Below are positions 10,483-20,604 of a DNA stretch of 64,000 nucleotides, in pieces. The notes under the pieces are model-generated. The model was not told where the DNA came from and searched no databases. It saw nothing but the letters and a program-made list of their open reading frames with translations. The DNA is taken from NCBI RefSeq assembly GCF_003148745.1, contig NZ_QGGU01000011.1:89438-153437 (forward strand), read 5' to 3'. The position numbers and the translations under genes are program-made. Position 1 is the stretch's first letter. Every line of letters begins with the position of its first letter. The stretch is from Pleionea mediterranea. GTDB lineage: Bacteria > Pseudomonadota > Gammaproteobacteria > Enterobacterales > Kangiellaceae.

Positions 10483-10532
10483 AATTCAAATAAAAAAGCG
10501 GATGCATGTTCATCCGCTTTTTTATTTGAATT
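10483..10532. terminator. Bidirectional intrinsic terminator
   Basis: A perfect 22-bp stem (10483-10504 with 10511-10532) with a 6-base loop has GC-rich centre GCGGATG flanked by A- and T-tracts. It separates the convergent MipA gene and the outer-membrane protein gene ending at 10557, and can work in both directions. Confidence 0.93.
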
Positions 10533-10556
10533 ATTGTTGTATTTTTATAAATAACT

Positions 10557-11360
10557 TTAAAAGTAACCGTAAAGTGCCAATGACCATCCATTGTCGATAG
10601 CAGTATTTGACAGGCCATTCTGATACGACAGGTTAAGCAAACCTGACTCACTAAATTGATAACTTAATGAATATTCAAGCTGTTTAATATCGGTATCATT
10701 TTTAAGAAAGCCCAGGTACATACCCGCGCCCAAAGTTAAAGTTTCTGTGGCAGTATAATAAAGCCCCGCCTGAGTATAATAATAATCACTGCTATCAAAT
10801 AACTCACTGTCACCAACAAAAACGCTGCCAACGGTTACGCTAGGAGTCCAGTCGTTAATATAATATTGCCAGTCCAGCTTTAACGTATAATCAATACTGC
10901 CTGTACCCAGCAGCTTTTGCTCATCGCCATTGTCCAATTTAATATCCAGTGACAGTGTCAGAAGATAGTTATCGAACAAGCTGTCGTTTAAGTAATAACC
11001 GGACGACAGGGTCACATCACTTAAACCCGATACTTCCGAGTTACTGACACTTGCAGCCGAATTATTAACAATGGCATCAAGGTAAGTATCAACACGGTTG
11101 CTACTGAACAATACCCTATCGCGCGTAGGTAAGATGCCGACAATAGCTGCGGGGCCTTCCAGTTTCGCATAAGGAATGTAAGCGCTGATATAAAAGTCAT
11201 CGTAATAGGCAGAGAGATCAAGCGTGTCGATAGTAATACGACTTTTCAAACCAAAGCCAAAGTGACTTTCACTTTCACTGTGTTCTAACCCGACGGAATA
11301 GTCAGTCGACCATAGCGGTATTGAAATGAAACAAACGAGTAGCAGTAAAAACTTAACCAA
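10557..11360 (-). CDS. Predicted outer membrane beta-barrel protein
   Basis: 267 residues with an N-terminal signal peptide (hydrophobic residues 3-17, cleavage near WST). The remainder alternates polar and aromatic residues in short strands rich in Tyr and Ser (SGYYLNDSLF, YYYTQAGLYYTATETLTLGAGMY) and ends with a C-terminal Phe, the usual barrel-assembly signal. It resembles small transporter-like outer-membrane proteins, but I cannot name a family. It lies downstream of glnS, separated from it by a terminator, so it probably has its own promoter in the short gap. Confidence 0.75.
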   Translation of the reverse strand: MVKFLLLLVCFISIPLWSTDYSVGLEHSESESHFGFGLKSRITIDTLDLSAYYDDFYISAYIPYAKLEGPAAIVGILPTRDRVLFSSNRVDTYLDAIVNNSAASVSNSEVSGLSDVTLSSGYYLNDSLFDNYLLTLSLDIKLDNGDEQKLLGTGSIDYTLKLDWQYYINDWTPSVTVGSVFVGDSELFDSSDYYYTQAGLYYTATETLTLGAGMYLGFLKNDTDIKQLEYSLSYQFSESGLLNLSYQNGLSNTAIDNGWSLALYGYF

Positions 11361-11386
11361 GGTTTATTCCTTTTATTCGTATTGGT

Positions 11387-11418
11387 AAAAATAAGGAGCC
11401 AACCGGCTCCTTATTTTT
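11387..11418 (-). terminator. Intrinsic terminator after glnS
   Basis: A perfect 14-bp stem (11387-11400 with 11405-11418) with loop AACC and core AAGGAGCC/GGCTCCTT runs into T residues. It lies just past the glnS stop, so it should end glnS transcription. Its symmetry allows action on both strands. Confidence 0.9.
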
Positions 11419-11421
11419 AAT

Positions 11422-13113
11422 CTATAATTTATTTTCGATTTTTGCCCAGCTGTCCCTTAATGTGACCGTCCGATTAAATACCAGTTCACCGTCTTTACAG
11501 TCGTAGCGATCGGAACAGAAATAGCCTTCACGTTCAAACTGAAAGCGTGTTTCTGGCTCAACGTCTTTCACACTCATTTCAATGCGTGCATTTGATAAGG
11601 TAATCAATGACTCTGGATTCAATGATTCCGGTAAGTTCTCTTCCGCTCCCGGATTTGGCACATTAAACAAACGGTCATACAGGCGGACAGTTGCAGACAA
11701 CGAATGCGTTGCCGAAACCCAGTGGATAACCCCTTTTGGTTTTCGACCTTCGGGGTTTTTGCCCAATGTGTCGGGATCATAACTGCAATGGATTTCTGTA
11801 ATATTGCCCTGTTGATCTTTTATCACATCATTTGCCTGAATCACATAACTGTTTCTTAAGCGTACTTCTTTACCTAAAACTAAACGCTTGTACTTTTTAT
11901 TCGCTTCTTCACGAAAGTCAGCGCGATCAATAAATACTTCTTTACTCATAAACAAAGTACGCACACCCATCTCTTCTTTTTGAGGATGATTTGGCGCGGT
12001 CAGTTGTTCAACTTTATCTTCCGGATAATTCGTGATCACTACCTTCACCGGATCCAGCACTGCCATGACTCGCTTGGCGTTTTTATCAAGATCTTCACGA
12101 ACTGAATTTTCCAGTACACCCATTTCTGTGGTGTTAACTTTTTTGGTGATTCCAATTCGCTCACACATATCTCGGATGGCAGCAGCAGTAAACCCGCGGC
12201 GACGCATTCCCGATATGGTTGGCATACGAGGATCGTCCCAGCCATCCACATGCTTATCTGTAACGAGTAAGTTCAGTTTTCGTTTACTGGTAACGGTGTG
12301 TTCAAGATTTAAACGCGAAAATTCGATTTGTTGTGGATGACAATCAATGGAAATATTATCCAGCACCCAGTCATACAGAGGACGGTGATCTTCAAACTCC
12401 AAAGTACACAATGAATGCGTAATGCCTTCCAGAGCATCAGAAATACAATGGGTGAAATCGTACATCGGATAGATACACCATTTATCACCGGTACGGTGAT
12501 GGGTTTGGTGTTTGATTCGATAGATAACCGGATCACGCATATTAATATTGGGCGATGCCATATCGATTTTGGCACGTAGACACATTTGACCATCGGAAAA
12601 CTCGCCGGCTTTCATGCGGCGAAACAGATCCAGACTCTCACTGCTTGGGCGATCCCGATGCGGGCTGTTTTTTCCCGGTACTTCGAAGGTACCACGATAT
12701 TCGCGAATTTTTTCAGGCGTCAGTTCATCCACATAGGCTAAGCCTTTTTCAATTAACTCTTCGGCAAAGCCGTAAAGTTGATCAAAATAATCCGAGGCAT
12801 GACGAATGTTGCCATTCCACTCAAATCCCAGCCAGTGCACATCTTCTTCAATCGCCGTTGCATAGGCGGCTTCTTCTTTTGCCGGATTGGTATCATCAAA
12901 CCGTAAATTGCACTGGCCTTTAAACTCTTCGGCAATACCAAAATTAAGGCAGATGGATTTTGCATGACCCACGTGTAAGTAGCCATTAGGCTCAGGAGGA
13001 AAGCGTGTGGCAATCGTTTGATGTTTACCGGACGCTAAATCTTTATCAACAATTTGACGGATAAAGTGCTTCGGTTTTTCTGGCGATTTAGAATTATCAG
13101 CTACATTACTCAT
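11422..13113 (-). CDS. glnS: Glutaminyl-tRNA synthetase
   Basis: 563 residues from the ATG at 13113; a TTG two codons upstream is less likely. It is a class I synthetase that charges tRNA-Gln. [15 protein letters not shown] carries the HIGH-type motif (H47-H50), and GlnRS-typical blocks follow: [33 protein letters not shown] and the anticodon-binding barrels. The second catalytic motif reads VTSKRKLN, with Thr275 where most GlnRS have Met (VMSKR). The lysine-containing SKR core is intact, so the enzyme should be active. A terminator follows. Confidence 0.97.
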   Translation of the reverse strand: MSNVADNSKSPEKPKHFIRQIVDKDLASGKHQTIATRFPPEPNGYLHVGHAKSICLNFGIAEEFKGQCNLRFDDTNPAKEEAAYATAIEEDVHWLGFEWNGNIRHASDYFDQLYGFAEELIEKGLAYVDELTPEKIREYRGTFEVPGKNSPHRDRPSSESLDLFRRMKAGEFSDGQMCLRAKIDMASPNINMRDPVIYRIKHQTHHRTGDKWCIYPMYDFTHCISDALEGITHSLCTLEFEDHRPLYDWVLDNISIDCHPQQIEFSRLNLEHTVTSKRKLNLLVTDKHVDGWDDPRMPTISGMRRRGFTAAAIRDMCERIGITKKVNTTEMGVLENSVREDLDKNAKRVMAVLDPVKVVITNYPEDKVEQLTAPNHPQKEEMGVRTLFMSKEVFIDRADFREEANKKYKRLVLGKEVRLRNSYVIQANDVIKDQQGNITEIHCSYDPDTLGKNPEGRKPKGVIHWVSATHSLSATVRLYDRLFNVPNPGAEENLPESLNPESLITLSNARIEMSVKDVEPETRFQFEREGYFCSDRYDCKDGELVFNRTVTLRDSWAKIENKL

Positions 13114-13403
13114 GGACAATATTTGCTCATTAAAATCAGTGTTACGGCTAACTTGGCCAACGGCCGCATCATGCGCATTTTTACAAAGCGGGTATTCTAC
13201 TATAGATACCTGCGGGTAAGAACTCTGTTAACCCCGATATTAACGGATTTAACGGCCAACTCTTACAAATCCCATTAACGGCTTTCTTTCCCTTGTCGCA
13301 GCCCTTAGCCACATCAGTCGATGGTCGTAAACGGGGTGTTTTTCAGAAAGATAACTGGAAATCGGTCAATTTTTAAACTATTGATTATATATGGCAATAG
13401 ATA

Positions 13404-13676
13404 ATGAGCAGTGCTATGAAATCTTCCAATTATTTACGACAGGCGAAACGACGCAACCATCACAAAGATGAAGATAAATCCCCTTCCTGGCAAGATAAGG
13501 TGATCGGTAAGTATCAGTTGTCACTACTGCTCGACATCAATCGCGCTCAACTGGATAGCTGGATTAAGATGGGTATGCCGGTTATTCAGGAAGGCGGTAT
13601 CAACCGCGAGTGGGAGTTTGATCTGGTCGCCGTGAAAGCCTGGGCAAATTCAAATGGGCATCTCGATAATCGATAG
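13404..13676 (+). CDS. Small putative DNA-binding protein (Nu1/MerR-like winged helix)
   Basis: 90 residues. The first 30 are basic and probably disordered. Residues about 35-85 (GKYQLSLLLDINRAQLDSWIKMGMPVI followed by a short hairpin and FDLVAVKAWANSNG) look like the compact winged-helix fold of phage Nu1 terminase small subunit and excisionase-type proteins: a helix-turn-helix, the G-M-P hinge, a wing, then a helix in which D-L-x-x-V-x-x-W is typical. It stands alone and no phage genes are nearby. Family assignment is from pattern only. Confidence 0.6.
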   Translation: MSSAMKSSNYLRQAKRRNHHKDEDKSPSWQDKVIGKYQLSLLLDINRAQLDSWIKMGMPVIQEGGINREWEFDLVAVKAWANSNGHLDNR

Positions 13677-13788
13677 TCCTTTTGTTTATTAAGCGAAAAC
13701 TCAACTTTTAACGCACATTGGCTTGTTTTACAGAAGCTCATGTCAGCTTAGGCCAATAGAGGCATAGCCAGTAGCGCCCTTTCATCAT

Positions 13789-14766
13789 TTAGTTTTCGGG
13801 TTCGTCATTACTCTCCGTTTGAACCGCAGCATCGGCACCGGTAACGCCTAAAATATTACTCGGTGTCGACTCTCCCTGGACAATAATGATTTCTACCCGG
13901 CGATTTTTCGCACGCCCCTGTGGTGTTTCGTTGGTATCCAGAGGTCGGGTATCGGCATAACCGGTTATAACAAATCGCTCTCGCTCAAGCGCTTCGTTTT
14001 TCAACAACTCACGAACCACGCTTCCGGCACGCCCACCGGATAATTCCCAGTTAGAGCGAAAGCGTTCCGTTTCAATAGGCAGGTTATCAGTATGGCCAGC
14101 GACCCGGATTTCGCCATCGGTATCCTGCAAAATTTCGGCTATTCTGCCGAGCACGCCAATAAAACTTGGTTCAATGCGATCCGAGCCGGAAGCAAACGAG
14201 CCACTTTCGCGAATTCGGATCACAACAATATTATCTTTAGCCAATAATTCTATTTGTCCAGAATCGAGCTGAGCCGACATCTTGACGGCTATTTCACGGG
14301 CCAATGATTCCGATGCTTGACCCTGGGCAGACGCTTGCCCTTCGCCAGAAGCCTGCTTTTCACCAGCACCGACATTGGCGCTATCGCCTTCTCCGGTATC
14401 ACTTTTGTCTCCCTCGCCTTCCTGCGGATCTTCTTCAACCGGTTCATCAAACTCCAGCGACTCTTTGGTGATCTCCACAGTATGCTGCATGATGGCTTCA
14501 ATCATGGTCGGGGTCGGTTTTCCGGGCGAGAATTCCTGCGCAATGACACTGGTGCCCTTGGGGATATCTTTTACTTCCACTTTATTTTGCACACCGAAGG
14601 CGTACTTCATGGAACCGGCGATTTGTTTAAACTTCAGAACATCCATTTCGGAAAAAGCCAACAAGAGCACAAAAAAGCACATCAGCAGAGCCATCAGGTC
14701 GGCAAAAGTGCCCATGTAATCCGGAAGTCCCTCCGGTGGGCAGTCACATTCTTCTTCAGTACTCAT
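13789..14766 (-). CDS. pomB: Sodium-type flagellar motor protein PomB (MotB family)
   Basis: 325 residues. CDCPPEGLPDYMGTFADLM leads into a single membrane helix with the ion-binding Asp at residue 23. Next is the PomB-typical stretch VLKFKQIAGSMKYAFGVQNKVEVKDIPKGT. The C-terminal OmpA-like peptidoglycan-binding domain has AGHTDNLP and NWELSGGRAGSVVREL. Together with PomA it forms the stator that couples sodium flow to flagellar rotation. Residues about 115-160 are an acidic low-complexity linker with repeated GEG and GQAS units, and the protein has a 25-residue acidic C-terminal tail, both longer than I expect for PomB. It follows pomA with an eight-base gap. Confidence 0.95.
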   Translation of the reverse strand: MSTEEECDCPPEGLPDYMGTFADLMALLMCFFVLLLAFSEMDVLKFKQIAGSMKYAFGVQNKVEVKDIPKGTSVIAQEFSPGKPTPTMIEAIMQHTVEITKESLEFDEPVEEDPQEGEGDKSDTGEGDSANVGAGEKQASGEGQASAQGQASESLAREIAVKMSAQLDSGQIELLAKDNIVVIRIRESGSFASGSDRIEPSFIGVLGRIAEILQDTDGEIRVAGHTDNLPIETERFRSNWELSGGRAGSVVRELLKNEALERERFVITGYADTRPLDTNETPQGRAKNRRVEIIIVQGESTPSNILGVTGADAAVQTESNDEPEN

Positions 14767-14774
14767 GGGCCACC

Positions 14775-15533
14775 CTAATCTTCAGCCGAGGGCCGTTGGC
14801 CTTCAGCCAGATAGCCATGCAACACCTGTTCAATGATCCTTGGGTTTTGCCCGGCTTGAATACCGAGTAAGCCATCAATCATTAAGGTCCGGGCAATTTT
14901 TTCTTCTGAATCTCTTAACTTCAATTTATCCGAGATAGGGGTTGCCATCATATTGGCGATCATTGCGCCATACAGGGTTGTTAACAGAGCCACCGCCATC
15001 GCCGGACCTATGGATTTAGGGTCGTCCATATTACCCAACATGGCCACCAGACCAATCAGGGTACCTATCATGCCCATGGCTGGCGCGACACCGGCCAGGC
15101 TTTTAAATACCGCAGCACCATTGGCGTGTCGCTTGGAAGCCATTTGAACATCTTTTTCCAGAATCGACTTGACCACCTCTCCGTCGTGGCCATCCACCAG
15201 TAATCCGACGCCTTTCTTTAAGAATGGGTCTTCTACTTCGGCGCCTTCCAATGACAATAATCCGCCTTTACGCGACAAATCGGCCAACTCAACGATTTTT
15301 GCGATGATCTCTTCGCAATTGGGCGACTTGTACATGATTGTCTTCATGCCAGCTTTGGCGGCACCAATAAATTCTGATAGAGGGTATTGCCCTAGCACCA
15401 CCAGATGAGAGCCAATCACAACCACCAAAACAGAGGGAACATCAATAAACTGCACAAAACCGCCAGCCAATATCATAGCCAACGCAACAATACCCACTGC
15501 ACCAAATAAACCTATAAGGGTTGCTATATCCAC
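14775..15533 (-). CDS. pomA: Sodium-type flagellar motor protein PomA (MotA family)
   Basis: 252 residues from a GTG at 15533, chosen because the product then begins MDIATLIGL as PomA proteins do, and GAGGA sits about eight bases upstream. An in-frame TTG at 15548 would add five residues. Four membrane helices are visible (about 5-22, 27-45, 150-170 and 180-200), with a cytoplasmic loop that carries the charged rotor-facing region. AMAVALLTTLYGAMIANM is the conserved third/fourth helix segment that lines the ion path. It is co-transcribed with pomB. Confidence 0.95.
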   Translation of the reverse strand: MDIATLIGLFGAVGIVALAMILAGGFVQFIDVPSVLVVVIGSHLVVLGQYPLSEFIGAAKAGMKTIMYKSPNCEEIIAKIVELADLSRKGGLLSLEGAEVEDPFLKKGVGLLVDGHDGEVVKSILEKDVQMASKRHANGAAVFKSLAGVAPAMGMIGTLIGLVAMLGNMDDPKSIGPAMAVALLTTLYGAMIANMMATPISDKLKLRDSEEKIARTLMIDGLLGIQAGQNPRIIEQVLHGYLAEGQRPSAED

Positions 15534-15850
15534 CCAGTCTTTCCTCAAGTTTTAAACTATTTTTCTATTAAAAAGGTTAGTCAGTTTTGCGTAAGATGCA
15601 ATTAACTGACGGAAAATCATAACAAAATTCCACTCCAATGCTCCAGAAATGAAACCAACTCACACTTATACCGACGGCTGTATTTTTACACAATTAAAAT
15701 TAACTTATTACCGACGGTTTAAGCTTTAGCGCAAAAAAGTAATGCTTCTGCCTGTTTTGTGCCCGATTATTTCACCAGTTTGCCACCTGCTTAGGGTTTT
15801 CATTCATCGCGATCTAGGCGAAAATAGCGTCTCTTCACTAGGAATTCATT
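15534..15850. other. Divergent intergenic region pomA / xseB
   Basis: 317 bases between the divergent pomAB and xseB-ispA-dxs operons. It should contain both promoters. I saw no gene, repeat or clear operator in it, apart from the PomA ribosome binding site at its left edge. ACCGACGG occurs twice (near 15669 and 15711) with no evident meaning. Confidence 0.5.
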
Positions 15851-16108
15851 ATGAGCAAAAAACAGACATCCGCATCCTTTGAACAACAGCTCGAACAACT
15901 TGAAACCATTGTTGATGCAATGGAACAGGGCGAACTGTCGCTTGAAGATGCTTTGAAACAATTTGAACAGGGCGTCAAACTGACCAAAAACTGCCAGCAA
16001 ATGCTTGAACAGGCACGTCAACGGATCCAGGTTCTGTCTGAGCAGGAACAACTCACCGATCTTCACATTGCTGAAGAAGAAGCCGATTACACACCTAATG
16101 CTCAATGA
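15851..16108 (+). CDS. xseB: Exodeoxyribonuclease VII small subunit
   Basis: 85 residues, near the normal length. The helical hairpin contains SFEQQLEQLETIVDAMEQGELSLEDALKQFEQG, the XseB signature, followed by C-Q-x-M-L-E-Q-A-x-Q-R-I. With XseA (not in this window) it forms the nuclease that degrades single-stranded DNA to oligonucleotides. Its stop overlaps the ispA start as ATGA, the usual coupled arrangement in gammaproteobacteria. Confidence 0.96.
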   Translation: MSKKQTSASFEQQLEQLETIVDAMEQGELSLEDALKQFEQGVKLTKNCQQMLEQARQRIQVLSEQEQLTDLHIAEEEADYTPNAQ

Positions 16109-16995
16109 ATTTCAATCAATTTAGTCACGAGTATCGCGACCGCGTCGAAACTCAGATCAGTCTTCTGTTACCCGATAGCGAAACATCCCCCGGCAATTTA
16201 CACTCGGCAATGCGTTATTCGGCGCTAAACCCCGGTAAGCGCACACGCCCGCTGCTGGTTTACGCCACCGGACTCATGTGCGGCGCAAGCGCCGAGCAAC
16301 TGGACAACGCTGCAATTGCCGTCGAACTGATCCATGCTTATTCGTTGATCCACGATGATCTTCCCTGTATGGATGATGATGAGTTGCGCCGTGGATTACC
16401 CACTTGCCACATCAAATATGATGAAGCCACTGCTGTATTAGCCGGTGATGCGCTGCAAACACTGGCGTTTGAGTCCTTAACCCGCCAGTCCATCACCAAT
16501 TGCCCGCCTGATATCCAGCTGGCCATGATCAATCTACTCTGTAAAGCATCGGGTTCTATGGGCATGGGCGGCGGTCAGGCGATCGATCTGGAATCTACCG
16601 GTAAACAGTTAACGCTATCCGAGCTTGAACAAATGCACGCCATGAAAACAGGCGCTCTCATCGAAGCATCGGTTTTGTTGGGGTATTACGCCAGCGCCAA
16701 AAGTGATCCCGCAGAGCTTGCAGCCCTGAAAAAATACAGTCGCGCCATTGGCCTTGCCTTTCAAATCAAAGACGATATCTTAGACATTGAAAGCGATACA
16801 GAAACCCTTGGAAAGCCTCAGGGCTCTGATGTTGCAGCCAATAAAGCCACCTACCCGGCGCTGCTCGGTCTGGATGGCGCCAAGCAACATGCCCAAAAAC
16901 AATATCAACTTGCGTTAGAAGCGCTGGCCGAGTTGCCGTATAATAACGGCCTTTTACAACAGTTCGCTCAACACATAATCGAACGGGATAAGTAA
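16105..16995 (+). CDS. ispA: Farnesyl diphosphate synthase
   Basis: 296 residues. It condenses dimethylallyl diphosphate with two isopentenyl diphosphate molecules to farnesyl diphosphate, the precursor of quinone side chains and undecaprenyl phosphate. The first Asp-rich motif is [14 protein letters not shown] (starting at D84) and the second is DDILD (starting at D223). GKRTRPLL and the GQAIDLES region are also typical. It overlaps xseB by four bases and is followed 37 bases later by dxs, giving the common xseB-ispA-dxs operon. Confidence 0.97.
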   Translation: MNFNQFSHEYRDRVETQISLLLPDSETSPGNLHSAMRYSALNPGKRTRPLLVYATGLMCGASAEQLDNAAIAVELIHAYSLIHDDLPCMDDDELRRGLPTCHIKYDEATAVLAGDALQTLAFESLTRQSITNCPPDIQLAMINLLCKASGSMGMGGGQAIDLESTGKQLTLSELEQMHAMKTGALIEASVLLGYYASAKSDPAELAALKKYSRAIGLAFQIKDDILDIESDTETLGKPQGSDVAANKATYPALLGLDGAKQHAQKQYQLALEALAELPYNNGLLQQFAQHIIERDK

Positions 16996-17032
16996 GCGTC
17001 TGGCTTACCTTATTAAGGAGTATCCATCCCGA

Positions 17033-18895
17033 ATGAATGCAACACTCAGTCATTATCCATTACTGGCAGGTATTAATTCGCCGCACGACTTGCGCCGCCT
17101 TGAATCGGGTCAATTACAGCAGGTTACCGATGAGTTACGCCAGTACTTAATCGACACCATCAGTCGCTGTGGCGGGCACTTTGCGGCTGGCCTTGGCACG
17201 GTTGAGCTTACCGTTGCGTTGCATTATTTATACAATACGCCCGATGACCGGCTGGTCTGGGATGTAGGACATCAGGCCTATCCACATAAGGTATTAACCG
17301 GTCGTCGCGATCAACTTGAAACCGTGCGACAAACCGATGGCTTGCATCCATTTCCGGTACGCAGTGAAAGCGAATACGATACCTTTGGTGTAGGTCACTC
17401 CAGTACATCCATTAGTGCTGCCCTAGGAATGGCCATTGCCGCGAAGAAAAAAGGCGAAGACAGACGAACCGTTGCTGTAATAGGCGATGGCGCCATGACT
17501 GCCGGAATGGCTTTTGAAGCCATGAATCATGCTTCAGATGTTGACGCCAACCTGTTAGTGATTTTAAACGACAATGATATGTCGATTTCTGAAAATGTCG
17601 GTGGACTGAATAATTATCTGGCAAAAATATTATCCGGGAAATTTTATTCAAGCATTCGTCAGGGTGGAAAAAAAGTTCTGCAAAACATGCCGGCTATTTC
17701 GCAATGGGCGCACCGTGTTGAAGAACACATGAAAGGTATGATGTTACCCGGCACCTTATTTGAAGAGTTGGGCTTTAATTATATTGGCCCGGTCGATGGC
17801 CATAACATTGATGCACTGGTGGACACCCTGAGCAATATGAAACAGCTCACCGGCCCACAGTTTTTGCATGTGGTTACCCGAAAAGGAAAAGGCTACGAAC
17901 CGGCAGAAAATGATCCCATTGCTTATCATGGCGTGCCTATTTTCGATCCAAAAGATGACAAGCTGCCTGCTGGCAAAAAGAAAGTAACCTACTCCAATGT
18001 GTTTGGAGAGTGGTTGGTGGATGTTGCAAAAACCGATGAACAATTAGTAGGAATTACTCCGGCGATGCGTGAAGGCTCCGATATGATAGAGTTTTCCAGA
18101 CAATATCCCGAACGTTATTTTGATGTGGGTATTGCCGAGCAACACGCAGTTACTTTAGCGGCCGGGCTTGCCTGCGAAGGTTGTAAGCCAGTTGTCGCCA
18201 TTTACTCATCATTTTTACAACGTGCTTATGATCAATTAATTCATGATGTGGCGATCCAAAACCTCGACGTATTATTTGCCATTGATCGGGGCGGTCTGGT
18301 TGGCGGTGATGGCGCAACTCATCACGGCGCTTATGATTTAAGTTTTTTACGTTGCATTCCAAACATGGTCATTATGGCCGCCAGCGATGAAAACGAACTC
18401 CGACAAATGCTAAACACCGGTTATCAATATAACGGCCCCGCTGCAGTTCGTTACCCAAGAGGCACCGGTACTGGTGTAACGGTAAACACAGAAAATAAAA
18501 CCATAGCGGTTGGTGAGTCACGTAAGGTTCGTACCGGTGAAAAAGTCGCAATACTCTCATTTGGCGCTTTATTAAAAGAAGCCGAAGCAGTTGCCGAAAA
18601 ACTGGATGCAACCCTTATCGATATGCGCTTTATTAAACCGCTCGACACAAATGTCATTGACCAAGTGTGTCAATCACACACTCATCTGGTAACTCTGGAA
18701 GAAAATGCATTAATGGGTGGTGCCGGAAGTGCAGTTAATGAATATTTAATGCAACAAGGTAACCGTGTGCAGGTAAAAAACCTGGGCTTACCGGATCACT
18801 TTGTTGAACACGGTGATCCCAAAGATTTATTAGCGCGATGTGGATTAACGGCGGATAAAATGACTAATACATTAAATCAGTGGCTTCATAATTAA
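17033..18895 (+). CDS. dxs: 1-deoxy-D-xylulose-5-phosphate synthase
   Basis: 620 residues, full length. It makes DXP from pyruvate and glyceraldehyde-3-phosphate with thiamine diphosphate, the first step of the non-mevalonate isoprenoid pathway that feeds ispA. The ThDP motif [17 protein letters not shown] is followed by [14 protein letters not shown]. The transketolase-type pyrimidine domain has [12 protein letters not shown] with the activating Glu, and RYPRGTG lies near the phosphate site. AAGGAG at 17015-17020 is its probable ribosome binding site. Confidence 0.97.
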   Translation: MNATLSHYPLLAGINSPHDLRRLESGQLQQVTDELRQYLIDTISRCGGHFAAGLGTVELTVALHYLYNTPDDRLVWDVGHQAYPHKVLTGRRDQLETVRQTDGLHPFPVRSESEYDTFGVGHSSTSISAALGMAIAAKKKGEDRRTVAVIGDGAMTAGMAFEAMNHASDVDANLLVILNDNDMSISENVGGLNNYLAKILSGKFYSSIRQGGKKVLQNMPAISQWAHRVEEHMKGMMLPGTLFEELGFNYIGPVDGHNIDALVDTLSNMKQLTGPQFLHVVTRKGKGYEPAENDPIAYHGVPIFDPKDDKLPAGKKKVTYSNVFGEWLVDVAKTDEQLVGITPAMREGSDMIEFSRQYPERYFDVGIAEQHAVTLAAGLACEGCKPVVAIYSSFLQRAYDQLIHDVAIQNLDVLFAIDRGGLVGGDGATHHGAYDLSFLRCIPNMVIMAASDENELRQMLNTGYQYNGPAAVRYPRGTGTGVTVNTENKTIAVGESRKVRTGEKVAILSFGALLKEAEAVAEKLDATLIDMRFIKPLDTNVIDQVCQSHTHLVTLEENALMGGAGSAVNEYLMQQGNRVQVKNLGLPDHFVEHGDPKDLLARCGLTADKMTNTLNQWLHN

Positions 18896-18994
18896 CGTTA
18901 CAAGAAGATTCTATACGCTAGTTTATAACAACATTACCATCACTCATGGTTATTCTGCTGGTAAATTTTTTAACGGATGTAAAATATTTTAATC

Positions 18995-19426
18995 GTGGAA
19001 AATATTGAAATTAGTGACGATAAGTCCAAACTGGATGTATCAAAAATACATCAATTCCTTACATCCGAAAGCGAATGGGCTAATAACATAACGATTGATA
19101 TAGTTACTAAATCAATTGAAAACTCAATCTGTATTGGAGCTTATATCAGAGATGTTCAAATAGGTTTCTGCCGAATCATAACTGACTGTGCAACATTTGC
19201 TAATTTAGTCGATGTTATTGTATGGCCAGAGTTTCGCGGCAAGGGCATTTCAAAGCATCTAATGAATGCAGTTTTGAACCACGCAAGTGTTAAAAATGTG
19301 AGACGATTTACTTTAGCGACATCTGATGCTCATGGCCTTTATAAAAAATTTGGCTTTACTCCACTCAATAAGCCAGACACATTTATGGAAATTTATAAAC
19401 CCGATGTTTATAAATCCTCATTATAG
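18995..19426 (+). CDS. GNAT family N-acetyltransferase
   Basis: 143 residues from a GTG at 18995. The GNAT core is visible: a beta strand with IGFCRIITD, then VDVIVWPEFRGKGISKHLMNAVL, which holds the acetyl-CoA pyrophosphate loop (R-G-K-G-I), and finally LYKKFGFTPL. Such single-domain enzymes acetylate small molecules or protein N-termini; the substrate cannot be told. Only three bases separate it from glsA, so they may be co-transcribed. Its codon use is more AT-rich than dxs. Confidence 0.85.
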   Translation: MENIEISDDKSKLDVSKIHQFLTSESEWANNITIDIVTKSIENSICIGAYIRDVQIGFCRIITDCATFANLVDVIVWPEFRGKGISKHLMNAVLNHASVKNVRRFTLATSDAHGLYKKFGFTPLNKPDTFMEIYKPDVYKSSL

Positions 19427-19429
19427 CTA

Positions 19430-20356
19430 ATGACTGATTATTCAAACACAATACAACAGCACCTAGATCGCATTGCAAAACACGCCCGTGATTTATTTGG
19501 CAATGGCCATGTTGCCGATTATATTCCAGCGCTTGCGAAAGTTGATCCCAACCAATTTGGGATTGCTGTGTGTGATTTACAAGGCAATGTTTATCAGGCA
19601 GGCGATACAACCACTGCTTTTTCAATTCAAAGCATCAGCAAGCTGTTTACTTTGATACAGGCGCTGCAAATTTACGACGAAGAATTATGGCAGCGAATAG
19701 GACGAGAACCCTCCGGCCAACGATTTAATTCATTGATGCAACTTGAAGTGGAGCAAGGTATCCCGAGAAACCCTTTTATTAATGCTGGGGCATTGGCGGT
19801 ATGCGATCGACTGGAATCACGTTGTTCGGCACCAAACTATCAGTTACTCGAACTGCTCAGAGAGTTATCACAAAACCCACACTTGTTAGTTAACACCACC
19901 GTTGCACGCTCGGAGTTAGAACACGGCTCCCGTAATGCTGCAATGTCCTACCTGATGAAGTCCTACCATAACTTTGATAACCCGGTTGAAAAAGTACTGG
20001 AAAGTTACGCCCATCACTGCGCCATCGAAATGAACTGCATTGATCTGGCAAGAGCCGCTTTATTACTTTGCAATAAAGGTAAAACATTAGCTGGCCGCGA
20101 AATACTGACTCAAACTCAGAGCAAACGGGTTAATGCTTTACTGGCCACCTGTGGATTGTACGATGCTGCTGGTGACTTTGCCTACCGTGTCGGTCTGCCA
20201 GGAAAAAGTGGTGTGGGTGGTGGCATAGTAGCTATTTACCCCGGGCACTACTCCATCTGTGTCTGGTCGCCAGAACTAAACGACGCTGGAAATTCATTAA
20301 TTGGAACTTATGCACTTGAAGCATTAACCGATGCTCTGGGGTTATCAGTATATTAA
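19430..20356 (+). CDS. glsA: Glutaminase
   Basis: 308 residues, the standard length of the serine-dependent beta-lactamase-like glutaminases. It hydrolyses glutamine to glutamate and ammonia. SIQSISKLF carries the catalytic Ser-x-x-Lys pair, NPFINAGAL is the second conserved block, and SYHNFDNPVEKVL and PGKSGVGGGIVA complete the active site. It starts three bases after the GNAT gene. No terminator is seen in the following 248 bases. Confidence 0.95.
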   Translation: MTDYSNTIQQHLDRIAKHARDLFGNGHVADYIPALAKVDPNQFGIAVCDLQGNVYQAGDTTTAFSIQSISKLFTLIQALQIYDEELWQRIGREPSGQRFNSLMQLEVEQGIPRNPFINAGALAVCDRLESRCSAPNYQLLELLRELSQNPHLLVNTTVARSELEHGSRNAAMSYLMKSYHNFDNPVEKVLESYAHHCAIEMNCIDLARAALLLCNKGKTLAGREILTQTQSKRVNALLATCGLYDAAGDFAYRVGLPGKSGVGGGIVAIYPGHYSICVWSPELNDAGNSLIGTYALEALTDALGLSVY

Positions 20357-20604
20357 GCTAGTGTATTAATCTTATGTATAAATATGGCCTATAACAACCA
20401 ACCATTTTTAACCAATGCCGTTTAAGAGCACAAAGATATATAGAACTAAATAAAAGGCTGATTATATAAAATTACATTGTGACCCAAGAAAAGCTTTGCT
20501 ATAAATAACTTCTCAGATTGAAATATTGATTTTATCTGAGAAAACAGTTTAACAAGAAGCCATATCAAAAATTGAATTAAACTTACATATAAGAGGGACC
20601 TATT

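Noticed and set aside
14317..14778. 153-codon plus-strand ORF opposite pomB
   Set aside because: It overlaps an unmistakable pomB frame and its product is a typical antisense translation with no homology.
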